Numbered from the stretch's first letter, positions 1-7,876 are shown. The stretch is 10,353 nucleotides of DNA from Rhizopus sp. PT2906 (GCA_025529335.1 JAMYHX010000844.1:1-10353); one strand, 5' to 3'. Made by a program: numbers and translations. Notes: generated by a model from the letters alone, not told the origin.

Positions 1-156
1 TCATGCAACATGAATTTTGTTCTCATCATGGGTGTATTTATTTTCGATCACAGGCGAATTTACTTTCCGGAAAGAGTATATAACTATGGTAACATTGAGC
101 AGAGAGATAGTTACAAACTTGGCGTTAGCCCTAGGTTTGAAATCCATGCTTTCTAA
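1..156 (+). CDS. C-terminal end of an unrecognised protein (partial gene)
   Basis: Frame 1 is open from the first base to a TAA at 154-156 and encodes about 51 residues. The last 33 residues look coding: charged and aromatic residues are well mixed (for example RIYFPERVYNYGNIEQRD, then KLGVSPRFEIHAF at the end). The first part may be intron: a good acceptor (gatcacag) ends at 53, and splicing there would keep the same frame if the upstream exon ended in phase 2. I do not recognise the family. The gene is convergent with the AMSH-type gene, whose stop is 94 bp away. The call rests only on composition and an open frame at the window edge, so it could be chance. Confidence 0.4.
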   Translation, partial: SCNMNFVLIMGVFIFDHRRIYFPERVYNYGNIEQRDSYKLGVSPRFEIHAF

Positions 157-250
157 TCATTTTATAGAATTCATAAAAGAAAGCCGTGTATTTTAACAGT
201 ATACATTATATGCAGATCCAATTGTTGTAGGTCTTTATTCATAGATAAAG
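157..250. other. Convergent intergenic gap with AMSH polyadenylation signal
   Basis: This AT-rich gap separates two stop codons that face each other. On the minus strand an AATAAA hexamer (234-239) lies 12 nt after the AMSH stop and is the probable poly(A) signal for that gene. Nothing else is visible. Confidence 0.5.
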
Positions 251-651
251 TTATTTCCGTAAATCTAGGATATCAAAGTCATAATCCAATATTTTAACAT
301 GCCCATCATCCATAACATCCTATCACAAAATTAACACTCGTCTACATAATTTCCGAATTCAATAAACTTACAGTATAAATAGGTAAATCAGGATGAGGGT
401 GGAAGGCAGGCTGTCTCTTGCAATTACTGATGATATCTAGTCCAGGTGGATCAGTTAGCCTAAAGATTCCAAAACTGAAATAGAGATTAGTAAAAATTGA
501 GTCATTAGATAACACCCATAATAAGCGTTTACTCTGGTTCCTGAGAAGGTGAACAAACAATGGCTATTGCTTCAGGCAACATAAGCTGATAAGAGCAATG
601 TGTGTGCAAATCAACAGAACTTAAAAAGCAAGACTGTGTTGGATGTGTCTT

Positions 652-682
<31 letters not shown>

Positions 683-2094
683 TTAGCTACATCCTTCCAT
701 GTGTAGTATGTATCTATCCTTACATGAATCCAGCCAAAAGTGAGGAGATCATATTTATCCTGAACGTCAAATAGCTCTTCTTCGTTCTCAGTAGTACATG
801 TGTCTGATGTACCTATCTGCTTTGGTATAATCAATGTAGTGATTTTCAAGATATTGTTTTTCTATGCATAGATGATATTGATACGTGTTCTTTAAAAGAA
901 AATAACACCATTACCAGTTTTCCAGCGAGTATTCCACATGTTTCAATCTTTTTACGAGTGTTGGGTTCTGCGATTGATAAAAATCTAGTCTGTAAGCGTT
1001 TTGGTAAGATCAGTCGACGAAGAGGTTCACCCCTTTCTGAGGAAGCTATAACTAGTTAATTGGCATTTTTGTTTCTCTTTATCTATAATCCTTACCATCC
1101 ACAGTTGGCCCGGAACTGAGCTTTATCTTTGGTGGTAATGCTGGTGTTATTTTTTCAGAAGCAATCGGCACCTTTGGCGGTATAGCGGGATGTTGTTGAT
1201 GTTGAGGCAGTATCTTGGGAGGTGGCGTTGGCGGAACGGAATGGACGGACATTGGTCGGTAGCTGGGCTGTGGTGCTTGATAGCTGAAGCTAATAGCTAG
1301 TATTAAAAGCAGTAATGGGTAATTCGTCTATAGGACTTACTTGTCACTTTGATTATGAATAGATAGGCTGGGGTATTCTGTTGTTCCATAAGGTCTATAT
1401 GTGGCATAGCTATGATCGCTACAGACATTGTAAGCATATATACTTCATCTTACTACTGCCATCTTACCTCGCGAATGGTTCATTGTATCCTACACCTGCA
1501 ACACCTTTTAACGCGTCCTGAAGACTCCATTCTTTGAGTGAATCATCCAGTTGGTCTATTGTTTGCCCATCCAATTTATGCTCAGCTGGTGTATTCGCTT
1601 GATCTTCATCCTTTGATGGCTTTTCTCGTACACTCTCTAGTTCAACTACTTGATTTTGTTGATAGTATCTGTTATATGCCTCATTTAGTTTAGGCTTTAT
1701 GCTTTCTAAAGCCTCGAGTGCTTCCAAGCAGTTCTTTATAGCATGTTAGAAAGATGCCAAGCTTTTTTCTTGTATATCTTTACTTTATTCAAGGCCCTAA
1801 TATTTTTCTTATTTTCAGGTTTCTTATATCCCGGATGTTTCGGTAGCTCGTTAACACCTAAGCTAATAATTATCATATTAGTTTCTGTCTATTGTTCAGC
1901 ATAAAATAGAATGGTTACTTTGTATATTTCATATAAAGAATATATGCATGTTCCAAGTCATTTTCAAGTTTATATACTCGGGCTTGCTTAAGTAATAACT
2001 CTGCAGAGCGGAAGTACAGTTTGACTGGAATATTATGATCAACTGTGATGTTGGCTAATTGTTCAAGCTCTTCTGTGGATCGTGATTTGGGCAT
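251..2094 (-). CDS. sst2: AMSH/STAMBP/Sst2-type JAMM deubiquitinase, ten exons, 449 aa
   Basis: A zinc protease family that cuts K63-linked ubiquitin chains from cargo on endosomes with ESCRT-0. Exons, read on the minus strand: 2094-1919, 1862-1784, 1733-1468, 1418-1341, 1289-1096, 1045-915, 861-724, 648-533, 474-372, 319-251. They sum to 1350 nt with no internal stop, and all introns are GT..AG. Residues 1-110 match the AMSH N-terminal MIT-like/USP8-dimerisation helices (VKLYFRSAELLLKQARVY). Residues about 180-265 are a Pro/Gln-rich linker (PPTPPPKILPQ) that could bind an SH3 partner. The JAMM domain has Glu299 (KIETCGILAGKL), His354-x-His356-P, Ser364 and Asp367, then LHTHCSYQLMLPEAIAIV. 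The second zinc site of AMSH is also kept (His369, Cys411, His418, His420), and the protein ends DILDLRK. All catalytic residues are present, so it should be active. The length fits the family (human 424). ATG 2094 was chosen because it fits the family start; an in-frame ATG at 2193 would reach into the RPL4 promoter. Confidence 0.93.
649..723 (-). other. Intron splitting the JAMM HxH zinc motif, carries an A26/T26 tract
   Basis: The donor gtaagg follows the codon for His354 and the acceptor acaaaaag precedes Thr355-His356, so a phase-0 intron separates the two zinc histidines. It is 75 nt long; 26 of these are an unbroken T run on the coding strand (657-682 on the plus strand), ending 8 nt before the exon. 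Without the tract it would be 49 nt, the usual size in this gene. Confidence 0.9.
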
Positions 2095-2266
2095 TTCAAA
2101 AAGGGAGCAGAACAAAGATGCTTTAAAAAAGCAAATGAGCCTGTTGAACAAGAAGGTACAATTCAAAGGCCGACCGGCGCGGCGGTGCCTCACACTGTAT
2201 ATAATGGCACAAAGTGGCCCATTGTTTACTCCTTGAATCCTTCTCTTACAATCTTATAAAACAAAG
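2095..2266. promoter_or_regulatory. Divergent promoter between the AMSH-type gene and RPL4
   Basis: Only 172 bp separate the two start codons, so both promoters and 5' leaders must lie here. On the plus strand there is a TATATAA at 2198-2204, 63 nt before the RPL4 ATG, and just upstream a GC-rich block (CGACCGGCGCGGCGG, 2171-2185) that stands out from the AT-rich surroundings and may bind a factor. The roles are inferred from position. The short open frames on both strands here are not convincing genes. Confidence 0.55.
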
Positions 2267-3555
2267 ATGGTAAAGTACATTGGTCATCCATCCATCCATC
2301 TCCCTGTTCACATCACAGTATAACATCTTACGCTGACAACACAATAACAGCATATCAACTGTTGTTACACATGAGGGGATGATGGGCATGTGCTCAGATT
2401 TGCAGATTCATTAACATGTTCATTTTACAATAGTCCGCTGCCAGACCTGTCATCAATGTCTATGCCGATTCAGGCAAGTCCACCGCCACTGTTCCTCTTC
2501 CTGCTGTCTTCAAGGCACCCATTCGTCCCGACATTGTCAACTTTGTCCATACCAACATGGCCAAGAACAAGCGTCAACCTCACTCTGTCTCTGCCAAGGC
2601 CGGTGAACAAACCTCTGCTGAATCTTGGGGTACTGGTCGTGCTGTTGCCCGTATTCCTCGTGTCAACGGCTCAGGTACTCACCGTGCTGGTCAAGCTGCC
2701 TTTGGTAACATGTGTCGTGGTGGTCGTATGTTTGCTCCCACAAAGACTTGGAGAAAGTGGCAAGTCAAGACTAACTTGAACCAAAAGCGTTTTGCTACCG
2801 TTTCTGCTTTAGCTGCCTCTGCCCTTCCTTCCTTGGTCATGGCTCGTGGTCATCGTGTTGAAAAGATTGAGGAGGTTCCTCTTGTTATTGATGATTCTGT
2901 TGAAAAATTGACCAAGACTAAAGAAGCTGTCACTTTATTGAAAGCTATCAATGCCTATGCCGATGTTGTTAAAGTTTCCAACTCTCGTAAACTTCGTGCT
3001 GGCCAAGGTAAGCTTCGTAACCGTCGTCATCGCCAACGCCGTGGTCCTCTCGTTATCTATAATGAAGACAATGGTCTTGTCAAGGCCTTCCGTAACTTGC
3101 CTGGCCTCGAACTTGTCAACGTTCGTCGCCTCAACTTGTTACAATTGGCTCCTGGTGGTCACCTCGGTCGTTTCATCATTTGGACCAAGTCTGCTTTCGC
3201 TCTTCTCGATGAGCTTTACGGTACTTATGAAGCTCCTGCTGCCTTGAAGAAGGACTATGTCTTGCCCGCTCACATCATGACTAACCCTGATGTTGCTCGC
3301 CTCATCAACTCTGACGAAATCCAATCTGTCGTTCGTCCTGCTGGCGGTAAGCACCACAAGCGTCCTTTCACTCAAAAGAAGAACCCTCTCAAGAACCAAG
3401 GTGTCATGAACCGTCTCAACCCTTATGCTCAAGTTCTTCGTCGTGCTGAAATCATCAAGTCTCAAAAGACTGGTAAGGTTACCAAGACTGAAAAGAAGAA
3501 GGGTACTTCTACTGCTGCCAGCAAGAAGTTCTTGGAAATTCTCCACTCTGCTTAA
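2267..3555 (+). CDS. RPL4: 60S ribosomal protein L4 (uL4), two exons, 374 aa
   Basis: A structural protein of the large ribosomal subunit that binds 25S rRNA; its long loop lines the peptide exit tunnel. Exon 1 is only the ATG (2267-2269), with donor GTAAAG directly after it. Exon 2 runs 2434-3555 after acceptor acaatag. The spliced N-terminus, MSAARPVINVYADSG then VPLPAVFKAPIRPDIVNFVH, fits eukaryotic uL4. The in-frame ATG at 2557 is internal Met43, not the start. The tunnel loop (GTGRAVARIPRV to NMCRGGRMFAPTKTW) is at about residues 66-110. The eukaryotic L4 signature (NQKRFATVSALAASAL) starts near residue 117. A basic C-terminal tail (KTEKKKGTSTAASKK) follows. The length fits (yeast 362). 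Codon choice is strongly biased to GGT, CGT, GCT and AAG, as expected of a very highly expressed gene and unlike its neighbours. Confidence 0.98.
2270..2433 (+). other. RPL4 intron immediately after the start codon
   Basis: The donor is GTAAAG and the acceptor acaatag. At 164 nt it is by far the longest intron in the window, where the others are 49-76 nt. An intron at or next to the ATG is a recurring feature of fungal ribosomal protein genes. It contains four CATC repeats (2285-2300). I checked it for an intronic snoRNA and found no complete box C/D pair. Confidence 0.92.
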
Positions 3556-3563
3556 TAAATTAA

Positions 3564-3582
3564 TGACATTTATGAAATGTCA
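3564..3582 (+). repeat. Perfect 8-bp inverted repeat in the RPL4 3' UTR
   Basis: TGACATTT and AAATGTCA flank a three-base loop (ATG), starting 9 nt after the RPL4 stop codon. It could form a small hairpin in the 3' UTR of a highly expressed mRNA. The AT content makes the fold weak, and a role is not shown. Confidence 0.6.
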
Positions 3583-3628
3583 GACTATTTTGTAGATAGT
3601 ACATCTTTATTTTTCTTTATAGTGTTTG

Positions 3629-3669
3629 TATATATATATATGTGTGTATGTGTGTATATGATGATGATG
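3629..3669. repeat. TA/TG/ATG compound microsatellite
   Basis: A run of TA units grades into TGTG/TATG units and then ATG triplets downstream of RPL4. It is a simple-sequence repeat, probably variable in length between strains. Confidence 0.8.
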
Positions 3670-4158
3670 GGTATATTGATCTGCATTAAAGAGTGAAATA
3701 CACAGAAAGAAGAAAAAGTGTATTTTTAGGAAAAATAACATCCAATTGACGGTAGAAGCACTGTATACACATCATTTTAGGACACTGAAGAAGCTTTCAA
3801 ATGAAACCATTGTTATGACATTAAGAAATAGATACGGTAAAAAAGAGATGATTAGTAATTGACACATTTGGAAATATTGCTAGTTATGATTCATATGCAT
3901 TCAACCGAAGTATTTGAAACGAAGAAATAAAAATAAACAAGCCTGCATTGAAAACAGTTTTGATAATATCCTCGTAAGAAGGATAGGACTTTTTAAATAA
4001 ATAAATAAAAAGACTGTACATGTTAAAAAGAGAAATATACATTACAAAATGTGTAAATAAATATTACTACCACTGTTCAATGGATTCATGCCAAGAAAGA
4101 AAGAAAACCATGTAGGACTTTTATAGAGTACCAGACCTAGAATATCCCCTTCATTTTT

Positions 4159-5854
4159 TCAAATGAAGCTGGTTATTTCACTTGCTACTGTCCTTTGCTT
4201 TTTCAATGAAGCCAGCTGCATCATTGCGACTGCTGCATCCACTTCTCCTATTTCATCTTGCTCCAAAATAGAGGACGGTGAACGAAAAGTAACAATAGGC
4301 ACCACTGAGCGTAGAGGGGGTAAATGAATTGGCCCTCCGCCAAAGGAATTTGTCATGGAAGAGTGAGGGTAGGTCTGTAAGGACATACGTCTGTGATTAG
4401 GCAAAAAGGGCTGATAATGTTCCATGTCATTTGCTTGTTCCCGAAGCGGCATGCTTCTTTCATCATAACTCGATCGCCTGTATTGTTCATGTCTAGGATG
4501 TACAACAGTCTGCAGCGGAGGCGAAGGCATGATATTATTTTTAGGAGGTCTGCGATCGTGGCAATATTCTATATTTGTATTGAAAGTTCTGAATAAATGA
4601 GGGTCATGAAATTGATGAGGAGGTGAAAAAGGAACGCTCGTTCTTCGGCCCAATTGTGGTGGATATGCATTAACCATATTCTCTCTCCCGGTCGATAGCG
4701 TCTCTTTCATGTCGTGCTTTTGATGTTCACTGTTACCCTTTCGAATATGCCATTGAGTGTTATACGTCACGGTAAATGTATGATTAGGTATACGAGAGAC
4801 TGGTGTGGGATAAGACGAATTTGGTAAATAAGAGACTTGACCACGGGCTTGATTCATCAAGGTAACCCATTTGGTATGATCACTTTCTTCGGTTGATTCT
4901 TCGTCAAAAGAAAGCTTTCTTTTACGCGTACTTGTCCTTTTAACCGAAATAAATAAATGCTTTAGTACATCATAAAGGAGACACCTTTTTTTTTTCTTTA
5001 CATTTGCACTCTGTGTTCCTTTCTAATTCGAATTCTTGCGCCCTGATCTGAGAATGAACGAGAAAGAAAGGTGGGCTCGAGCATTCCTGGAAAGTTTTTT
5101 GAAGGGTAAACTTGAAATATATCAGAGTAAATTGATTTAAGATTGGTTGCTCCTATTTCATCTACTTTGAACATGGAGAACTTTAGTCGAAATTGACCCT
5201 CTACTTTGACAGATAAGTCTCCAAATATAAAAAATCCACCATCTTTTTTTTATACAAAGCGTTATCAAAATCATGTAGAATGCTGTTATATTTAAATGGT
5301 ACCTTGATTGTTTATGTCCTTGAGCTTATACATGGATGATGATGTCTGTCCAGAAAGCGTACTCTGTGCTGCATTGGCAATCTCGACTAGTGTATCAGGG
5401 TCAATCAAAGTGACACACATGATCAAATGTGGGTTTTGTAAAAACCGTCTTTTTTTTTTTTAAAAAAAAAAAGAAATGCAGAGTCAGTAACCTAACTCTT
5501 TTGTGTTATAGATGATTCTCTTACTGCGTTTCTTGTGTATTACAATTATCTAGCTCGATCTGAACAATAGGTGGTGGATCTACAGGATGACGGTCTATTG
5601 TTTATATATTATTTAATTCCGTGCTTTAGTGTTATTAATATGCATACATACCTCTTTCACTGTTTGTACTCAAACGAGCCTGTATAGGTTGCTGCCGTAC
5701 TCTAACCTTTATTTGACTATAAATCATCATTAGATTACAAAAATATCAACTTTAATTCTGTATAATTGACACTTTACTTTGAGTCAAATTGCTGAATAGA
5801 TGCTGAATTAGATGGAATATAATCGTAGCTGTGAGAAAGGACGCCTTTAGACAT
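4159..5854 (-). CDS. vosA-like: Velvet-domain transcriptional regulator (VosA-like), six exons, 458 aa
   Basis: Velvet proteins are fungal DNA-binding regulators with an NF-kappaB-like fold that control sporulation, spore survival and secondary metabolism, often as homo- or heterodimers. Exons, read on the minus strand: 5854-5778, 5716-5652, 5594-5525, 5448-5303, 5242-5002, 4936-4159. They sum to 1377 nt with frame kept throughout. The velvet domain spans about residues 27-195: QIKVRVRQQPIQAR, then RHPVDPPPIVQIEL (50-63), DGGFFIFGDLSVKVEGQFR (120-138), KNFPGMLEPTFLSRSFSDQG and RIRIRKE (189-195). These blocks are closest to Aspergillus VosA as I remember it, rather than VelB or VeA. A basic KR-rich stretch (TRKRKLS, 203-209) is a likely nuclear localisation signal. 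The tail of about 250 residues is Pro/His/Ser-rich, looks disordered and ends with a predicted helix (EVDAAVAMMQLASLKK, 431-446). The start at 5854 follows from splicing onto QIKV; an ATG at 5730 inside intron 1 is an alternative. Confidence 0.92.
5449..5524 (-). other. Velvet intron 3 with a T12/A11 palindrome at the acceptor
   Basis: The donor is gtaaga and the intron is 76 nt. Just before the acceptor the coding strand carries a run of A and T that is self-complementary: T12 at 5450-5461 and A11 at 5462-5472 on the plus strand. The acceptor AG directly follows the A-rich run of the coding strand. Removing the palindrome would leave about 53 nt, the usual size here. Confidence 0.85.
5717..5777 (-). 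other. Velvet intron 1, with an in-frame ATGATG near its 3' end
   Basis: This 61-nt intron has donor gtaaag, a branch-like tctaatg about 16 nt before the acceptor, and acceptor ttatag. Splicing joins residue 25 to the velvet domain in frame. The intron also contains ATGATG (5730-5725), in frame with exon 2 and preceded by a TGA in the same frame, so an unspliced or downstream-initiated mRNA could encode a shorter protein starting MMIYSQIKV. Confidence 0.75.
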
Positions 5855-6247
5855 TAAATAGATGATGTATAGTTGAAAAGGATAAAAAAGAGTGAACGAA
5901 TAAATTACTTCAGATACACTATGTTGGTGAAAAACTGAATTTGATTGACAAGAAAAAGAAAAAGTTGAAGCTTGTATGAATGTCAACCCGGTATATGAAC
6001 GGCTTTTAATGCACAAGAGCGCAATCAAAAATAAATATAAAGAAAGGGTGAAGAAAATATACAGAAACCAAATGGTTTCTCTGTCCTTTTATAAGCAAGT
6101 ATATTGAGGCAGGCAGGGATCATTCCCATATGTACAACAGCGTCAACAAGTTAATTCCAAGCATTGAAAGGCCCTTGATAAATTATGCAATCCCGGTCTT
6201 TCTCTGTTACTCAAACTAAAATTGGAGGCCTTAATAAACCGACTGGC

Positions 6248-6273
6248 AAAAAAAAAAAAAAAAAAAAAAAAAA
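6248..6273. repeat. A26 homopolymer
   Basis: An unbroken run of 26 A, flanked by gactggc and gaaggagg, about 400 bp upstream of the velvet start. It is exactly as long as the run in the AMSH intron at 657-682. There is no coding relic or target-site duplication next to it that would mark it as a retroposon tail. Confidence 0.9.
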
Positions 6274-6771
6274 GAAGGAGGCTTTTTGAAAGCGAACTTG
6301 GTTACATACGGGGTTAAGCATCAAAAGATATATAGTACACATCCGCTAATCTACCCGAGATTGAATGGTATCATAAAGCTCCACTCCGCTATTATTATTT
6401 ACATAACATGAATTACCCTGCATCTCTTCCCCCCTTTTCCTCCCTTCTACTGCTGCTTAAGTCTTACCGTGTACAAGCATGTTTTCTAAAATTAGCACTA
6501 GTTCACGCATTCTCCTTTTTTATGGCTTAAACTTGGATCATTCCACATGAGCCCTTTTGATCAATAACCTAATTACTTTTAAAATGCCCAATTGAACTAG
6601 GTAAAAAGACAGATGACATATAAAACAAGATGGACATAGTTTTACATGTCAGCATAGATAGCAAACATCCGAATTTGTGTACAAGCTGCACATACACGGT
6701 GAGATTGATTCTGATTAGTATTTGGTATTTGTAAACATGACCAAACGTCAACTAGAGTAGTGTCTGATCTT

Positions 6772-6796
6772 CCCCCCCCCCTCTCTCTCTCTCTCC
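6772..6796. repeat. C10 plus CT microsatellite
   Basis: A run of ten C (6772-6781) passes directly into about seven TC units (6782-6795). On the minus strand this is a GA-rich then poly-G tract about 920 bp upstream of the velvet start. Such purine/pyrimidine tracts can be promoter elements, but position alone does not show this. Confidence 0.85.
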
Positions 6797-7426
6797 TTTT
6801 ATCCTGAGTGCACTTTTTTGCACTTTAAATTAAATAGCAAAAGATAGCATACTACAGGAAATGTGCATATAAACAGTAACTGCTCTCGTGACGTTTCCAT
6901 TGCATCGTTTTCTGGGAGTGTGCTTTTTTTTTCCTTTACATGTTCTCATCTCATCGTTCAGGTACGAAATAGTGCATTCATTACTTTAGTGCGATATTCT
7001 GTAAAAATAAAAAACGGGAATAAGATTTACGATAACAAATGATCGTATATTCTCGGCAAAAATATCTATGGTTTATGCCGTTGTATGCGTGTTTTATTTT
7101 TATTATTGAATAAATGGAGAAAAGATCGGGTAGAGCTCATAGACTTTGTACTGTTCTATGACTCTTTTATTTAAACAGGCAGTAAGCGCGATGTTAATAG
7201 TATAAAGCTGATCTTTATTTGCTTAATCAGTCAAATACAAATCATATCTTTGGTATGTCATAATTCTCAATATTACTGTTGTGTTGTCAAATACAGACTG
7301 TTTATTGCAACAATAGTCAAGAACTGCTTTTTGGGATTGATACAACTATCCTGGCTCATTTTAAATTCCAGCAGGTATAAAATCTGCAAGAGTTTTTTCT
7401 TCACCTTTCATATTTTGAATGACTGA

Positions 7427-7876
7427 CATTCTGTCCACGCAATAATTTCGCGGGGATGGCGTACGTATTTTTCACTTAACAATCTTCTAGTAGCGTGTGA
7501 TATACTTAAAAGTACTGCCGCGGACAAAAAGTGGGGTGTTTGTTGGGATATTTCCACCGGGCTTCTTGTGAACAATACCTCCCAGCGTCGAATAGAGTGT
7601 CTCTAAGAGACCTGATTGCGTCTATTCACTATGTGGTAGACTCGCCATGTGAGCTCTGTATGTACGCCCTCAGTAGCCGCTATAGGCATAGAATATGGTC
7701 GCACCATAGGCATTACAGCAACGCGTTCTATACTTGACGAAGTCTACGCTGGCCCTGATGCTATAAGCTCTATTGGGCTCAAGAGTCTATTCTTTTTCTT
7801 TTCCTCTACGATGCGAGAACTGGTTTGCGTCCTGTGGAGATGGATCCAAGCTACGTTGAATGGCTTTGGTGAATGA
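7427..7876 (+). pseudogene. GC-rich island with broken open frames, possible unrecognised coding relic
   Basis: GC content rises to about 48 % at 7561-7860, against about 28 % at 7261-7320, which is close to the RPL4 coding level. Frame 2 is open from 7427 to a stop at 7604-7606 and reads like protein (LKSTAADKKWGVCWDISTG). After a cluster of stops the same frame is open again from about 7643 to 7876 (SVAAIGIEYGRTIGITATR, then ILDEVYAGPDAISSIGLKS). The WDISTG piece loosely resembles a WD-repeat strand, and the IGIEYGRT piece a nucleotide-binding loop, but neither is enough to name a family. No clear intron joins the two parts. It could be a gene relic, a degraded mobile element or an unusual noncoding RNA. 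Confidence 0.3.

Larger units (their letters stand above)
3556..4158. other. Convergent intergenic region between RPL4 and the velvet gene
   Basis: No gene is seen here. The RPL4 3' end has an AATAAA overlapping its stop (3554-3559) and a short hairpin. Simple repeats follow: TA/TG/ATG microsatellite at 3629-3669 and AAAT units at 3994-4010. For the velvet gene on the minus strand the nearest poly(A)-like hexamer is TATAAA (4120-4125), 34 nt past its stop; this is weak. Confidence 0.6.
5855..7426. other. Long AT-rich region upstream of the velvet gene, no gene seen
   Basis: I see no convincing gene on either strand; the short open frames are rich in Phe, Ile, Leu and Tyr as chance frames in AT-rich DNA are. 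It presumably holds the velvet promoter and 5' leader. Visible items are an A26 tract (6248-6273), pyrimidine-rich blocks (6421-6455 and 6771-6799), and a 6-bp inverted repeat AGTGCA/TGCACT (6807-6824). Confidence 0.6.

Noticed and set aside
2045..2236. Open frame on the plus strand antisense to the AMSH start
   Set aside because: It runs opposite AMSH exon 1 and into the divergent promoter, and its sequence is basic low-complexity with no family resemblance.
297..2391. 15-bp match GGATGATGGGCATGT between the AMSH last exon (297-311, minus) and the RPL4 intron (2377-2391, plus)
   Set aside because: One match of this length is not very unlikely by chance over 10 kb on two strands, and one copy is coding. 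No further similarity flanks it.
2270..2433. snoRNA inside the RPL4 intron
   Set aside because: RPL4 introns host snoRNAs in animals, so I looked. A box C-like ATGATGG lies at about 2379-2385, but the only CTGA is upstream of it, so there is no proper C...D order and no clear H/ACA end.
2390..2779. Open frame overlapping the RPL4 intron and exon in another frame
   Set aside because: It is a shadow of RPL4; its Leu/Ser/Val-rich composition is what the RPL4 codon bias gives in a shifted frame. The same holds for 2951-3247 (+) and 3139-3546 (-).
4393..4596. Plus-strand open frame within the velvet tail exon
   Set aside because: It is antisense to a long exon with a supported protein, and has no recognisable features.
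5774..6028. Upstream start of the velvet protein at 6028
   Set aside because: The frame is open further upstream, but residues before MSKG are Phe/Tyr/Ile-rich and look like translated leader; ATG 5854 is the more likely start.
6248..6273. A26 tract as the tail of a retroposed gene
   Set aside because: No coding relic, no target-site duplication and no element body is visible upstream of the tract.
6569..6751. 60-codon minus-strand frame upstream of the velvet gene
   Set aside because: The composition (Ile, Leu, Phe, Tyr, Ser) is that of chance AT-rich frames, with no flanking exons.
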